From Saprolegnia diclina VS20 (lineage: Eukaryota > Oomycota > Saprolegniomycetes > Saprolegniales > Saprolegniaceae), in NCBI RefSeq assembly GCF_000281045.1, contig NW_008246074.1, positions 535,386 through 562,531 on the forward strand: a DNA stretch of 27,146 bases, given 5' to 3'. The notes under the pieces are model-generated. The model was not told the DNA's origin and ran no database searches. It saw nothing but the letters and a program-made list of their open reading frames with translations. The translations under genes were made by a program, and so were the position numbers. Each line of letters opens with the position of its first letter. Position 1 is the stretch's first letter. Below are positions 1 to 13,600 of the stretch, piece after piece.

Positions 1-2
1 GT

Positions 3-1664
3 GGTGCCGTCTCGATATCGACCGGGTCTGCCACAAGCGGCGCGGGCGGTGTCATTTCGCTTGCGGTTGGCACGGCTACGTCGGGTGTCGGTGGATTGCT
101 TGCGTTAACCTCGGGTGGCAGCAGTGTCTCAACTGGCGGGACGCTGTCCATTTCGAGCGGTTCCGGCTCTGTGGGAGGTGATATCGCAATATCAGCTGGC
201 GCCGGGTCGTCTTCAAGGGGCGGAGGGATCAATGTGATCAGTGGGCCTGGAGCGACCTCGTCCAGAAGTGGCGATATAAGTCTCTCATCTGCCCCGGGTG
301 GCAACAGCGGTAGCATTTTGATTGCGTCTGGTGTGGGCTCCGCTGGCTACGGTGGTAGCGTCAGCATCTCTGTCGGCAGTTCAAGCACAGGAACGGGTGG
401 GACTCTCAGCTTGAAAAGTGGAGACGGCGTCGTCGGTGGTGCCACTTCCATCGTTAGCGGCGTGGCTTCAGCCGGAGCCTCGGGTGGTATCTCAATTGCA
501 ACAAGCGCCGCAACCAGCGGCGTTTCGGGAGCTTTAACTCTCATGTCCGGTCCCTCTACGGGGGCGTCCAGTGGCGCAATTATCGCGACCGCGGGTGCTT
601 CCGATACGAGCTCGGGTGGTGCTGTCCTTCTTACGGCTGGTGCCAGCTCCCTTGCTCTTGGTGGCGATAGCTCGCTTATCGGCGGTGCAGGTGTCATTGG
701 TGGTGATGCCAGTCTCACCGGAGGCATCGGTGCGACAAATGCCGGCGGTAACGTCCGGCTCGCTAGCGGTGTCGGTACAACTGTGTCTGGGGGCATTGTA
801 CTTGGTACCGCGGCGTCGAGCACCTCAGGTGGTATAATGTTAACCACCGGCGAGGCCGCGTCAGGCACAAGCGGTACCATTACAGTATCCACCGGTGCGG
901 GCAGCTCTGGGAACGGTGGCGGTATCTCTATCAGCGCTGGTAACTCGGCTATCGGTGGTGCTTTTACCGTCACAACTGGTTCGGGAAGCACTGGTGCCTC
1001 AGGCGCAGCAGCGATTACGACAGGCGTCGGTGCTGGTGGCAATGCTGGTGCGATCTCCCTGTCCAGTGGCGCATCGTCTGCAGGTGGTACCGGCGGGAAC
1101 ATCATTCTTTCAGTCGGCAATGGCGCCGTTGGCACGGGTGGCAGCCTGCTTCTCACGTCTGGTCTTGGCCAAGCATCGAGTGGTGGCGACATCAGCCAAA
1201 CGGCAGGCGTCGGCACAATTGGAGGCAACATCCTACTGACTGCCGGCGTCGGCAACAGCGGTGTTGGCGGAAACATACTTGTCTCTGGCGGCGCGAGTAC
1301 GCGCTCAGTCACTGGAGGCGCAGTTATATTAACTAGTGGTACCGGCGCGACAAGTGGCAGACTTTCTCTCTCGACTGCGGCGGGCACTACAAGTGGATCT
1401 CTGACTCTGGCGACCGGCACAAGCTCAACCGGTGCCAGTGGAAACGTGCTGCTTAGTGCCGGCGCCGGAACAAGCTCACTTGGTGGCGCGATTAGCGTCA
1501 TTGCTGGTGACTCGGTAACGGGTGGTCCAATTGCCTTAACAAGCGGTGCTTCGAGCACTGGACCGTCTGGCAGCGTGACAATAGCAACGAATGCCGCTAC
1601 GGGTGGCAACTCGGGCGTCATTTCACTCTCATCTGGCAATGTTGCAACTGCTGGCACGGGTGGC
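3..1664 (+). repeat. Zone I: 12-coil composite modules
   Basis: Marker coils (13 residues, x-x-S-L/I-x-x-G-x-G-x-x-G-G) start at 141, 666 and 1188, spaced 175 and 174 codons. Each interval holds a 7-coil block followed by a 5-coil block. None of the three markers begins with Lys here (Thr, Asp, Asp), and none is followed by the Asn-Val-Glu-Leu coil common downstream. The third marker block, at 1188, leads into the pure 5-coil array of zone II. The window opens in the middle of an earlier module, so the array continues upstream. Confidence 0.85.
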
Positions 1665-4600
1665 ACCATCTCTTTGTCCGTCGGGACGGGTGTTACGGGC
1701 ACCGGTGGCCAAGTTAGAATTGCCGCTGGGCAGTCCATATCGGGTGGTGCCGTAGCCATTTCAAGTGGTGCCGCCACTTCGGGTGGCTCGGGCAGTGTTA
1801 CCCTTGCTTCCAGTGCGTCCACTGGCGGCAACTCGGGCTCCGTCACTTTATCAACAAGTTCCGCTGCTGCAGGGACCTCAGGGGCCATTGTTGCATCTGT
1901 CGGAATCGGCGCTATCGGGACTGGAGGATCAATCGCGTTGGCTGCAGGAAATGCTGTCACTGGTGGTATCGTCACACTCACAAGTGGGTCCGCGACCGCG
2001 GGTCAATCGGGTGCTATTGTTTTGTCGACAAATTCGGCCAGTGGCGGCAGTTCTGGCGTCATTTCTCTCTCGACGGGGGTCGCTACAAGCGGCTCTGGCG
2101 GCAGCATCCTTGGGGTCATCGGTGCGGGATCGCTCGGTACAGGCGGATCTGTGGCGTTCACGGCCGGCCCCGGAATTTCTGGTGGGCTGGTTCTTATCAG
2201 ATCTGGCGCGTCGACAGCAGGCGCTTCGGGGAGCGTTTTTGTAAGCTCGAGCCCGGCAACGGGCGGGGCGTCGGGTGTCATTTCTCTGTCGACTGGAACG
2301 GCCACCGGTGCCGCTGGCGGTAGTCTTATTGGAACTATCGGAAGTGGACCCGTCGGTACAGGTGGTTCGGTCAGTTTTACGTCAGGCGCTGCTCCCTCTG
2401 GAGGTACTATTGCATTGCTCAGCGGCGCCGGTACATCAGGATCATCGGGAGCTATCGGTATCGCGACCAACTCGGCAACCGGCGGCGCATCGGGATCCGT
2501 CAACTTGGCTACTGGCTCGTCTTCGAGTGCATCGGGTGGGTCTATCACTGCCTCGGTCGGTCTCGGAACTTCTGGGTCCGGTGGCTCAGTCGCACTTACG
2601 GCCGGATCGTCAACCACAGGTGGAGCCGTCTCTATTGCAAGCGGCAGCTCAACGGCTGGTGTTTCTGGTACCGTTGCTATATCGTCAGCGAGTGCTGCCG
2701 GAGGGAGCTCAGGACCTCTACAAGTGTCCACAGGAAATGCTGTTGGCGGCGCTGGTGGAAATATGAATCTCATCGTCGGTGGAGGTGATGTCGGAACTGG
2801 CGGCGTCATCAACATGGTGGCTGGTACCGCTCCGAATGGCGGCAGTATTAACTTGGCGACCGGCGCATCTAGCCAAGGCACTTCAGGAAGCTTCGTTGTC
2901 GTGTCGGGTGCTGCATCAGGCTCCAATTCTGGCCTGGTGAGCTTCACGACGGGCGCTACGGACACTGGAACCGGTGGAAGTATTACGGCTGCTGTCGGGG
3001 CTGGCGTATCTGGCATAGGCGGCGCGATTGACCTTATGGCCGGTGAATCACTGGTTGGCGGAGACGTCAGTCTCACTTCTGGGCAGTCGCTTGCTGGTGT
3101 TTCGGGGCGCATTGTCTTGTCGACCGGCAGGGCGAGTCAAGGCAGTTCTGGCAAAGTCTTGATCCAAACGGGATCGACGAACAGCGCGACAAGTGGAGAT
3201 ATTGCCGCGACTGTTGGAGTTGGTCTGTCTGGCACTGGCGGAAGTGTTCTTATCACTGCCGGAGCCTCCGTCTCGGGAGGTGACATTCAGCTTAAGACCG
3301 GGACCTCAACAGCGGGTGCCTCCGGCACCTTGCTTTTGGCGTCAAACTCTGCTCTGGGCGGCTCCTCGGGGTCGATTGTACTTGCCACTGGTGCATCCAA
3401 CACCGCAACAGGCGGCGGCATAACAATGTCCGCCGGCAGTGGCACCAGTGGCAGCGGTGGCGGCATACAAATTTATGCTGGACAATCTGTGACGGGGGGT
3501 TTTGTTCAGCTGACGTCCGGAGCTTCCACTGGGGGCGATTCGGGCTCCCTACTGATTGCTACCAGTAACTCGGCCGGTGGCAACTCGGGCTCAATGGCGC
3601 TTTCGACTGGTGTTGGCACCGGCGGTGTCGGTGGCTCTATATCGGCATCTGTGGGCTCATCCGTCGTCGGTGTCGGTGGCGCAGTCGCGATTAATGCTGG
3701 CTCATCTGTGTCTGGTGGCTCGATTACACTCCGAAGCGGCGCGTCAACGGCCGGATCATCGGGATCTGTGACAATTGCTTCCAGCAACTCAGTCGGTGCT
3801 AGCTCTGGTGTAATAACGCTGGCAACGGGCTCTGGCGCCACTGGCGGAGCTGGCGGAGCAATCATCGGCTCCGTTGGAAATGGCGTCGCTGGCTTGGGTG
3901 GCCCAATTACGCTGACAGCTGGCGCAAGTACCGTGTCGACGGGTGGTAAAAGCGCGTTCATTGGTGGCGCTGGGACGTCTGGAGGCAGCGTCGAGCTCAC
4001 GGGTGGCATTGGCAGTATCAACGCTGGCGGTCAAATCCTTTTAACTGGAGGCGGCAGCTCCGCGACAGTTGGTGGGAGTATTTCCTTGGCAAGTGGCACT
4101 GGTGCTATCACGGGAGGCAGTGGTGCAATCAACGTTGCGTCAGCAGGCGGTAGTGCTACGGGTCTTGTATCCGTCTCAACTGGCACGGCTACATGTGGAG
4201 CTGGCGGCGCCGTCAGTCTCATCGTGGGAAGCGGCACATCGGGCATCGGAGGCTCCCTCGCGCTTCGAAGCGGTACCTCGGTCACGGGTGGATCTCTGTC
4301 TCTGACGAGTGGCTCGGGTACGGGTGGGAACTCTGGTGCAATCAGCTTGAGTACTGGATCTGCCACAAGTGGTCACGGGGGTAGTATTTCACTCACCACT
4401 GGGACATCTTCTTCAAGTGGCGCTGGCGGCGCTATCTCACTTCTGGCCGGAAACAGCGCCATCGCAACCAGTGGTGCCATCACACTGACGGCCGGAAGCT
4501 CGTCATTTGCGACGTCTATTGGCGGCAGTGTGGCACTCTCGAGCGGCAGCGGGGCCTTGGGTGGCAACGTCAATCTTCAAGCAGGAGCAGGACAATCAAA

Positions 4601-7600
4601 CGTGGGTGGCAATATCCAGGTTTCGGGCGGCACAAGTCTCACGTCAAGCGGCGGTAGTATTGCCATTACAAGTGGCGCTGGTGCTTCATCGGCCAGCAGT
4701 GGGTCTATTACGCTCAGTACGCCAACAAATAGCCAAGGTGGTGCGATACAACTCAGCACCGGACAAGGGACACTTGGATCTGGTGGCTCCATTGTGGTCA
4801 ACGTTGGCTCTGGAAACACCGGCGTCGGCGGGTCTCTGAGTCTTGGCAGTGGAAACGCTGTTTCTGGTGGCATCGTGACAATCTCTAGTGGGACTTCAAC
4901 GGCGGGCTCCTCTGGAGCTGTCAGCGTAACCTCTGGCGCTTCTAACGGTGGCAACTCTGGCACGCTTGCGCTCGCCACAGGGTCCTCTACGGGAGGTGCG
5001 GGCGGTGATATCTCTCTTTCAGTTGGACCTGGCGCTTCCGGCAATGGTGGCAACGTAAATGTGACCTCTGGATCAAGCTCAGCCGGCATCGGGGGCAAAT
5101 TATCACTTGCTGCTGGCTCGGGAACGACCGGTGGCGCTATTTTGTTGACATCTGGCTCTGGCGCAGCTGGTGCTGGTGGTGATATCTCTCTCAGCTCCGG
5201 CATCGGTGTCAACGCCGCGCAAAGCGGCAACATCCTTCTCGGGACTTCCAGCGACGCCACTACGGGCTATCTTCTGCTTACGACGGGTACCGCGTCGTCA
5301 GGCTTAAGCGGCAACATAGGCCTTGCCGTTGGGAACAGCAACTCGACGGGAGGAAATATCGCGATATCAAGTGGATCGGGCCCCGTGGGTGGAACAATCT
5401 CTTTGACAACCGGGGCTTCGTCCAATGGAGCTTCTGGGTCCATGACGCTGGTCTCGGGAGCCTCCGCCATGGGTAACTCGGGATCAATTTCGTTGGCATC
5501 TGGCCCGGCCATCGGCGGCACGGGGGGCGCCATTAGTGCTACTACTGGAAGCAGTGACACGAGCCAAGGAGCTCCGATTTCACTGTCGGCCGGTACGAGC
5601 TCAGTGTCAACAGGCGGCAAGGTAGGCTTGACGGCTGGTGTCGGAACTTTCGGTGGTAGCATCGAGATCAACGGTGGTCAAGGGTCATCTGCACTTGGTG
5701 GCAATCTCGTCATCACAAGTGGTGGTGGTGCAGTCGCGGCAACAAGCGGTAACATTTTAGCATCAACAGCACCTGGCGCTGCATCGGGCACCGTCACAGT
5801 TGCCACTGGCATGGCTACGAGTGGCTCTGGTGGCTCGATTTTGATCTCCGCTGGTGCTGGCACAAGCGGTTTTGGCGGAACCGTGTCTCTCTCCGCGGGT
5901 GCTGGTGTGTCAGGCGGTGCAATCACTCTCCAATCTGGCCCCTCATCTACTGGCATGTCTGGCAGCGCAATGATTGCGACAAGCGCTTCGACAGGTGGCT
6001 CCACCGGTGCCATCAATTTGAACACGGGGTCCGCGTCTGGTGGTACTGGCGGGTTGATTGCTCTATCCGTCGGCAATAGTGGTAGTGGCTCGGGTGGTTC
6101 TATCTCTCTGGCTGCCGGGCCTAGCTTAACCGCCACGGGGGGGCGTTCTGCAATCACCGGAGGCAGTGGCACAGTCGGTGGTAACGTTCAACTGACGGGG
6201 GGTGCGGCGACGGCCTCAACAGGCGGCAATGTGGGCTTTGTGTCGGGTCTTGGTGCCACGGGATCTGTCAGCGGCTCGATTTCTGTAAGCACTGCTGCCA
6301 GTCCTACCTCTGGTGCTATATCCATTGTATCGGGACAAGGAAGCGCGGGTGCCGGTGGATCTATTGCTATCAGTGTCGGGAGCGGTAGCCAAGGAGCAGG
6401 TGGTTCCACGTCCATCAACAGCGGCTACGGCAGCACTGGCGGCGGTGTGGCCATTTCGTCTGGTGGCTCGTCTGCTGGAATTTCGGGAGGCATTACAATC
6501 TCCACGGCGGCATCGTCTGGCGGTTCAACGGGCCAACTCACGCTCAACACGGGCAATGCCACAGGTGGTACTGGAGGCAGTATTTTTGCCACTGTCGGCA
6601 ACGGTGTCTCAGGAGCTGGCGGGAGCGTCTCACTCACCGCTGGTGCGAGCTCAATCGCGTCAGGGGGCAAAACAATGCTCTTCGGTGGCACTGGCACTGT
6701 CGGAGGAAACATCGAGGTGACTGCCGGGACAGGTTCTAGCGCTGGTGGGGGTCACGTTCTTTTGACAAGTGGGTCATCGGCTACTTCATCGACGTCTGGG
6801 ACGATCACGCTCAGTACCGTCAGCACGGCTTCAACCATTGGTGGAGCGATCTTACTCAGATCGGGCTCTGTAACTGGAAGCATCGGTGGCTCAATTGGAC
6901 TCTCCGTGGGTCAAAGCACGGGTTCCGGTGGGGCTATTCAGCTTTCGAGCGGATCGGCTTCAGTTGGCGGCGCAACGTCAATCGTCAGCGGCGGTGGCAC
7001 TGCGGGTGCATCCGGGTCTATTTCACTTTCGTCGGGGTCAGCTACAAGCGGTACCTCGGGCACAATCGGGTTCTCGACGGGAATCGCTACAGGAGGTACC
7101 AGCGGGGGCATATCTGCCTCCGTAGGTACAGGTACTATAGGCTCTGGCGGTACCGTTTCTCTCACAGCTGGTTCTGGACCGCTTGGTGGCTCAGTGGCAA
7201 TTGCAAGTGGTATGGCGTCGGCAGGCAAGTCCGGTGACATCGGACTTTCGACAAGTGCTGCGACTGGTGGGGCCTCTGGAGCGCTAATATTGTCTTCTGG
7301 GGCGGCACCGGGTGGTGCTGGCGGCGATATCACCGTGTCTGTCGGAAATGGTGGTGTCGGCTCGGGTGGAAGGGTCAATATTTCGTCTGGATCGAGCTTG
7401 GCCGCCTCGGGTGGGGCCATTACCTTATCCAGTGGATCAGGTCTCGTCGGCGGAGGGGTTAGTCTCATTGCTGGTGCCGGTTCATCTGGTAACGGCGGCG
7501 ATATTGCGATTGCTTCGGGCGTTGCCTCGCCTTCTGGGACGAGCGGTGCAATTTCATTGATTACCAACGACGGCACTGGTAGCGGATCAATTGCACTCAC

Positions 7601-10600
7601 GTCTGGTGCGGGATCTTCTGGTTCTAGCGGCTCAATTACGCTCTCAGCGTCGGCGAGTCACAGCTCGAACGGCGGTGGCCTCGATCTTACGAGCGGTGCC
7701 GGGTCAACTGGTGGCGGCTCTGTGCACGTTATCAGTGGTGCGTCTACTGTTGGCTCGTCCGGTGCAATGTTGCTGTCTACGGGCGCCTCAGCGACGGCAT
7801 CCGGGGGGCTGCAGTTTTCAACGGGCCTCTCTCAAAGCTCCCAAGCTGGTGACATAACGCTCGCTGTCGGAAGCGGTGCACCAACGTCAACAACTGCCGG
7901 TGGCCAAATTTCTCTTTCTGGTGGCGATAGCTCGTCATCTACGGGTGGTCAAGTCGTCTTGCAGAGCGGCGTCGGTACGATTGGCGGCGATGTATACATC
8001 AAAGCAGCGTCGGGCACATCTCTCCAAGGCGGAAACATTATTGCCACTGCGGGAAGCGGCAACGGTGCCGTTGGTGGCTCGGTTCAAATTGCAAGCGGCG
8101 GAAGTACGACAATGGGACAATCTGGCAGTGTCTTGCTAAGTACATTGACAGCAAAGACGTCTGGCAGTGTCTCTATTTCGACGGGGGCTGCTACAAACGG
8201 GGCTGTCGGCGGCATCTCTGCTTCAATTGGCACCGGAAGTGTCGGTAGTGGCGGCGTCATTCAACTTTCGGCTGGCACGTCGGTCATCGGCGGCGGCATT
8301 TTGCTTTCAAGTGGATCATCAACCAACGGCGTGTCTGGGTCGATTGCTTTGGCAACGGCTGCGTCAACTGGGGGGATGGCTGGCGGTGTTTCCGTATCTA
8401 CCGGTAGTGGTACTTGTGGCGCGGGTGGTTCAATTGCTCTCTCGGTTGGAGCTGGTGACACCGGCAACGGAAACGCAATCACGCTAAGCGCTGGCGCTAC
8501 GTCGGCTCAAACCGCTACTGGAGGCAAAGTGAGTCTGCTGGGCGGCAACGGCGCGAGCGGTGGTAACCTTGAGTTGACGGGTGGCCAAGGATCGACCACA
8601 AATGGCGGCAATGTCGTGATCAAGACCAGTCTAGGGTCTCCCACGTCGAGCTCGGGCGCACTTGCACTGAGTACGTCTTCTGGAGCCATGGCAGGCGGTA
8701 TCTCACTTTCGACGGGCTCGACGTCTTCTGGTGTTGGAGGGGCTATCTCTCTTTCCGTCGGTGCCGGTCTCTCTGGTACGGGTAGCTCTGTGACCGTATC
8801 AAGCGGATCGGGCGTCACTGGAGGAGGTATAAACCTACTTTCCGGCGCGTCCAGCGCTGGGGCGTCTGGCGCCGTGTCATTGGCTTCCGGGGCCTCTTCC
8901 GGGGGTAATTCAGGGGCTTTGTTACTGACGACGGGTGCGCCAACTGCTGGTACTGGCGGAAGTATCTCCGCTACAGTCGGGAATGGAGTATCCGGTGCCG
9001 GCGGATCCATATCCCTTGCCGCCGGTAATAGCTCTGTTGCTGGTGGCGGCAAGACTGTCTTGATTGGTGGCAGTGGTATCTTCGGTGGTAGCGTGGAAAT
9101 CAACGGCGGTACTGCAACCTCCACAACTGGTGGCAATATTCTTCTTGCAAGTGGCACCGGTGCCGGTGTATCTCCGAGTGGCAGTGTCGTCATAACCACA
9201 CCGAGTGGTGGCTCGAGCGGTGGTATATCTCTGCAATCCGGTCAAGGCACGTCCGGGTCCAGTGGACCCATCGTTCTGGCCGCTGGCACGTCAAGTACCG
9301 GCTTGGGTGGTGCTTTGAGTCTTTCAAGTGGCGCTGGTCCATCTGGCGGAACACTCTCGCTGATGTCGGGTGGATCAACGGCTGGTATGTCTGGCGTTGT
9401 AAATATACAAACCGGTGCTGCAACGAGCGGGTCGTCTGGCCCGGTCTCGATCACGACTGGGGTCGCATCAAGCGGCGGTGCCGGTGGCAGCATCACAACT
9501 GCTGTTGGTGCTGGTACGTCTGGGGCGGGTGGGTCAGTGTCCCTTACAGCTGGCACAAGCCCTTCTACTGGTGGACTTGTCGTGCTTGCCGGTGGTACTG
9601 GTGCTTCAGGTGGCGCGGTCAAGCTCATTGGCGGCACAGCGCTCACCAATTCAGGTGGAGCTGTCGTCATTAGCAGTGGTGACGCAGCTGCAACGAGTGG
9701 CGATGTGAGCCTGGGTACGAGCGGTGTTGGTACCAACAGTGGCTCTGTGCTGGTTACGACGGGCAACTCTGCTGGATTTGTGGGCACGATTAGCGCACTA
9801 GCTGGCAGCTCGTCTGGTTCAAACGGTGCCGCAATCACTTTGTCCTCTGGTTCATCGACTCTCTCAACAGGCACCGGCGGGAGAGCATTGATGTCCAGCG
9901 GGAATGGTGCAACGGGCGGTAACATTGAGTTGACAAGCGGTGCCGGGTCCAGCTCCACCGGTGGCAATATCGTCTTGACATCAGGCACAGGAGGCTCGGC
10001 ATCCTACAGCGGGTCCATCACGGTCATGTCAGCTGGCGGGGCTCCATCCAGTGGGAATATTGCATTGCAATCTGGAGCCTCGACTAGTGGAGCCAGTGGA
10101 TCGATAACTCTCTCCAACGGCGACACCGGTGCTGGCATTGGAAGCTCAATTGCGCTCATCGGTGGAAAAAGCTCGGCGGCTGCAGGTGGTAATCTCGGTC
10201 TCTCCGCTGGACAAGGCAGTATCGGCGGCAATATCCAGCTAACGGGTGGTGTCGGTGTATCGTCAAGTGGCGGTCGCATTCTTCTTACAAGTGGCCAAAC
10301 CTCTGATGCTACCAAAGCGAGTGGTGACATCGTCATTAGTACAGGTACTGGGTCGACGACAGGTGCTTTGAGCCTATCCACGAGCGCTTCCTCCAGCGGT
10401 GGCTCGGGTTCCATTCGAGCCACTGTCGGTGCGAGTAGTGCTACTGGTGGCGATGTAACATTGTCGTCGGGTGGTGGCGCGACGGGTGGCCAAATTGCCT
10501 TCACGAGCGGCGCTTCGACTGCGGGCAAGTCCGGCTCCATTGTCATTACAACGAGCGCAGCAGCCGGTGGTGACGCCAGCGGCATCACTCTGGCAACTGG

Positions 10601-13600
10601 AACGTCGACAACAGGCACCGGGGGTTCAGTAACTGCAAGCGTCGGCAGTGGTGTCTCTGGTACCGCTGGTAGTATTTTGATGGTCGCTGGCGCAAGCTCG
10701 GCTTCGACAGGCGGCATCGTAAACTTTTTGGGCGGCAACGGTACTGTCGGTGGCAGTGTGCAGCTTGCAGGTGGATCTGGCACGACGTCATCCGGTGGAA
10801 GCATCCTCTTAATCAGTGGCATCGGCACGGCCGCGGCGTCGAGTGGGGGCATTTCACTCAGCACGAACTCCAACGCTGTCTCGGGTACAATTGCGATCCA
10901 GACGGGCGCTGGCACAAGTGGTACTGCTGGTGCCGTTTCAATTGGAGTCGGCGCCGGAGCTTCTGGGACCGGTGGAGCGATAACGTTATCAAGCGGTCAA
11001 GGACCCGTCGGTGGCAATGTTGCTGTTTCAAGTGGCGCATCATCAGCCGGCGCCTCGGGAACAATTTCACTCTGGACCAGCGTTTCGACTGGTGGTAGCT
11101 CGGGTTCTATTGCTTTAACCACGGGTACGGCTACGGGTGGTGCCGGTGGTGGGATCTCAGCGTCTGTCGGTACGGGAACGTCAACTACTGGTGGTTCGGT
11201 AACACTGTCAGCTGGTGCTGGCCAAGGCACAGGTGGTGCCAACTCACTTCTCGCTGGCTCTGGAGTTACAGGTGGGGCTGCTCAAATAAGTGGTGGCTCA
11301 GCCTCGAGTGGAGCGGGTGGTGTGTCAGCCGTCATCGGTGGTGCGTCGACTTCGGCAACTGGTGGCGCTGTTCAGCTTACAGCCGGCAACGGCGCAACGA
11401 TGTCTGGCTCCGTGCTCGTATCGACCACCTCATCGAGCAAGACCGGTGCCATAGTTCTGTCAACTGGATTGGCAACTTCTGGCAGCGGTGGCAGCATCCA
11501 AATTGCCGTCGCTGGTGGAAACAGTGGTGTCGGCGGGAGCGTCAGTCTCTCCAGCGGCAGCTCCGTGAATGGTGGTGGCGTGGCACTCAGCACAGGGTCG
11601 GCAACGACAGGTGCCTCTGGTGCAATCAACATTCAGACGAGTGTGGCAACTGGGGGCAACTCAGGTATGATTATGCTGTCGAGCGGTGTGTCTTCTGGAG
11701 GCTCCGGTGGCGCAGTATCCATCTCTGTCGGTGCTGGCTCTAGTGGTGCTGGTGGTGGTATCCAATTTGTCGGAGGTCAAAGCACTGCAGCTGTCGGTGG
11801 CGCAATCAGGACCACAGCGGGTTCCGGGACGCTTGGTGGTGATGTACAAATCGCTGCTGGCCAAGGGACGTCGGCAACAGGGGGCAACATTATGCTCACT
11901 ACTGGTAATGGTGCATCTACGTCGTCAAGCGGCGCGATAACTGTCGCTACTGCGGCAGCTGCAGCCAGCGGCAGATTGAGCATCGTGTCAGGAGCTTCCA
12001 GTTCTGGTTCCGGTGGCGTTATTTCACTCTCGACTGGGACCAGCACTCTCGCTACTGGTGGTGATGTCCAAATTTCGAGCGGAAGTGGCGTCGGCGGCGG
12101 CAGCGTCATACTTTCAAGTGGTCTCGCCACGTCAGGAGTCTCTGGCGGTATCTCATTCGCAACGGGAATCGCCTCTGGTGGCGATACAGGCTCCGTCATT
12201 GTGTCAACTGGCGCCTCTACGGGCGGCACGAGCGGTAACATTGTAGGGACGGCCGGGAGCGCTACAGTGGGAGTGGGTGGCCTCGTTTCGCTCACAGCTG
12301 GTGCAAGCTCTGCGACCGGCGGCACAGGCGGAAAGACGTCGCTCATCGGGGGCTCAGGGACAAAGGGTGGCAATGTTGAATTGGCATCTGGCATCGGTTC
12401 GTCGACTGGTGGCAGTGTCATGCTCAACTCTGGCTCTGCAGCGTCTGGAATCAGTGGCAATGTAGTCTTGGGGTCCTCACCGAGCGGCGTCAGTGGTTCG
12501 GTCGCTCTCTCGTCAGGAAGCGCCTCAACAGGGACCAGTGGAGCATTCTCTATCGCTACTGGAGCAAGCGCGACTGGGGCAGGCGGCTCCGTTGACATTT
12601 CAAGTGGCAGCGGGGTCATTGGTGGTGATTTGGTCATGACGACCGGTACCAGCTCCAACGGTCTCTCGGGAGCCTTCAGCATAAAATCCGGAGTCGCCAC
12701 CGGCGGGAACAGTGGCAATATGACGTTCGCAACGGGATCATCAAACAGTGGCAGCGGGGGCGCCATATCGCTTGTTGTGGGCTCTGCAACATCTGGAACC
12801 GGTGGATCAGTCTCAATCACCGCTGGCGCAAGCACCTTGTCAAGCGGTGGCAAGACTGTTTTCTCTGGTGGTTCCGGGATGTCTGGGGGCAACATGGAAC
12901 TTTCTGGCGGGGCTGGCAGCAGCGACGTTGGCGGCACAGTATCTGTTCTATCTGGTGCCAGTTCAACAGGATCAGCAAGTGGCTCAGTTCTTTTGTCGAC
13001 CGCCTCAAGCGCTACGAGCGGCAGCATTCAAGTAGCTACTGGGGCAGCGTCAACAGGAAGCGGAGGCGACTTTTCTGTCTTGATTGGTACTGGCACTCGC
13101 GGCACTGGCGGCAGTATCAATATGCTTGCTGGTAGCTCGTCCATTGGTGGCAGTGTCACCATTGCAAGTGGCTCATCGGTCAGTGGTGTTTCGGGCTCCG
13201 TCGTAATTTCTACAGCTACGGCAAGCGGTGAAAATTCTGGAAGCATCAATCTGTCGACCGGTGCTTCTCCCAGCGGGACGGCGGGCTCGGTTGCGGTCAC
13301 AGGCGGTATGGGCTCAGCTGGTACTGGTGGGGCGACAACCATTGCTGCTGGCATCAGCACGGCGTCAATTGGCGGTCTCGTTGCGATGTATGGTGGCAAC
13401 GGTACAAGTGGCGGTGATGTACAAGCCATAGCTGGTGCGGGTACGTCGGGAAACGGCGGTAGTATTCTATTGCTCAGCGGCCTCGGTGCTTCGACAGCTT
13501 CAACTGGACAAGTGCGCATTGGTACAGCTGCTGGAGGCACCAGCGGCGGCGTCCAATTATACACTGGTGTGGCTAGTCTCGGATCTGGAGGTACAATCTC

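Noticed and set aside
141-666. Perfect CRISPR-like or minisatellite repeats suggested by the many GGTGGC and GGCGGT words
   Set aside because: These words encode Gly-Gly at coil ends. They vary in spelling and sit at 13-19 codon spacing, without constant repeat sequences longer than a few bases.
347-1981. A 544-codon Pro-rich open frame on the minus strand, with many like it along the window (for example 11777-13027, 16736-17938 and 24968-26005)
   Set aside because: All lie in one antisense frame, offset by one base from the sense codons. In that register a stop needs a Tyr codon after T or C, or a Gln or His codon after T, and these residues are rare in the sense protein, so the frame stays open by default. 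It ends exactly at such codons: the Tyr at 348 and the Gln at 2004. The sense frame is never broken.
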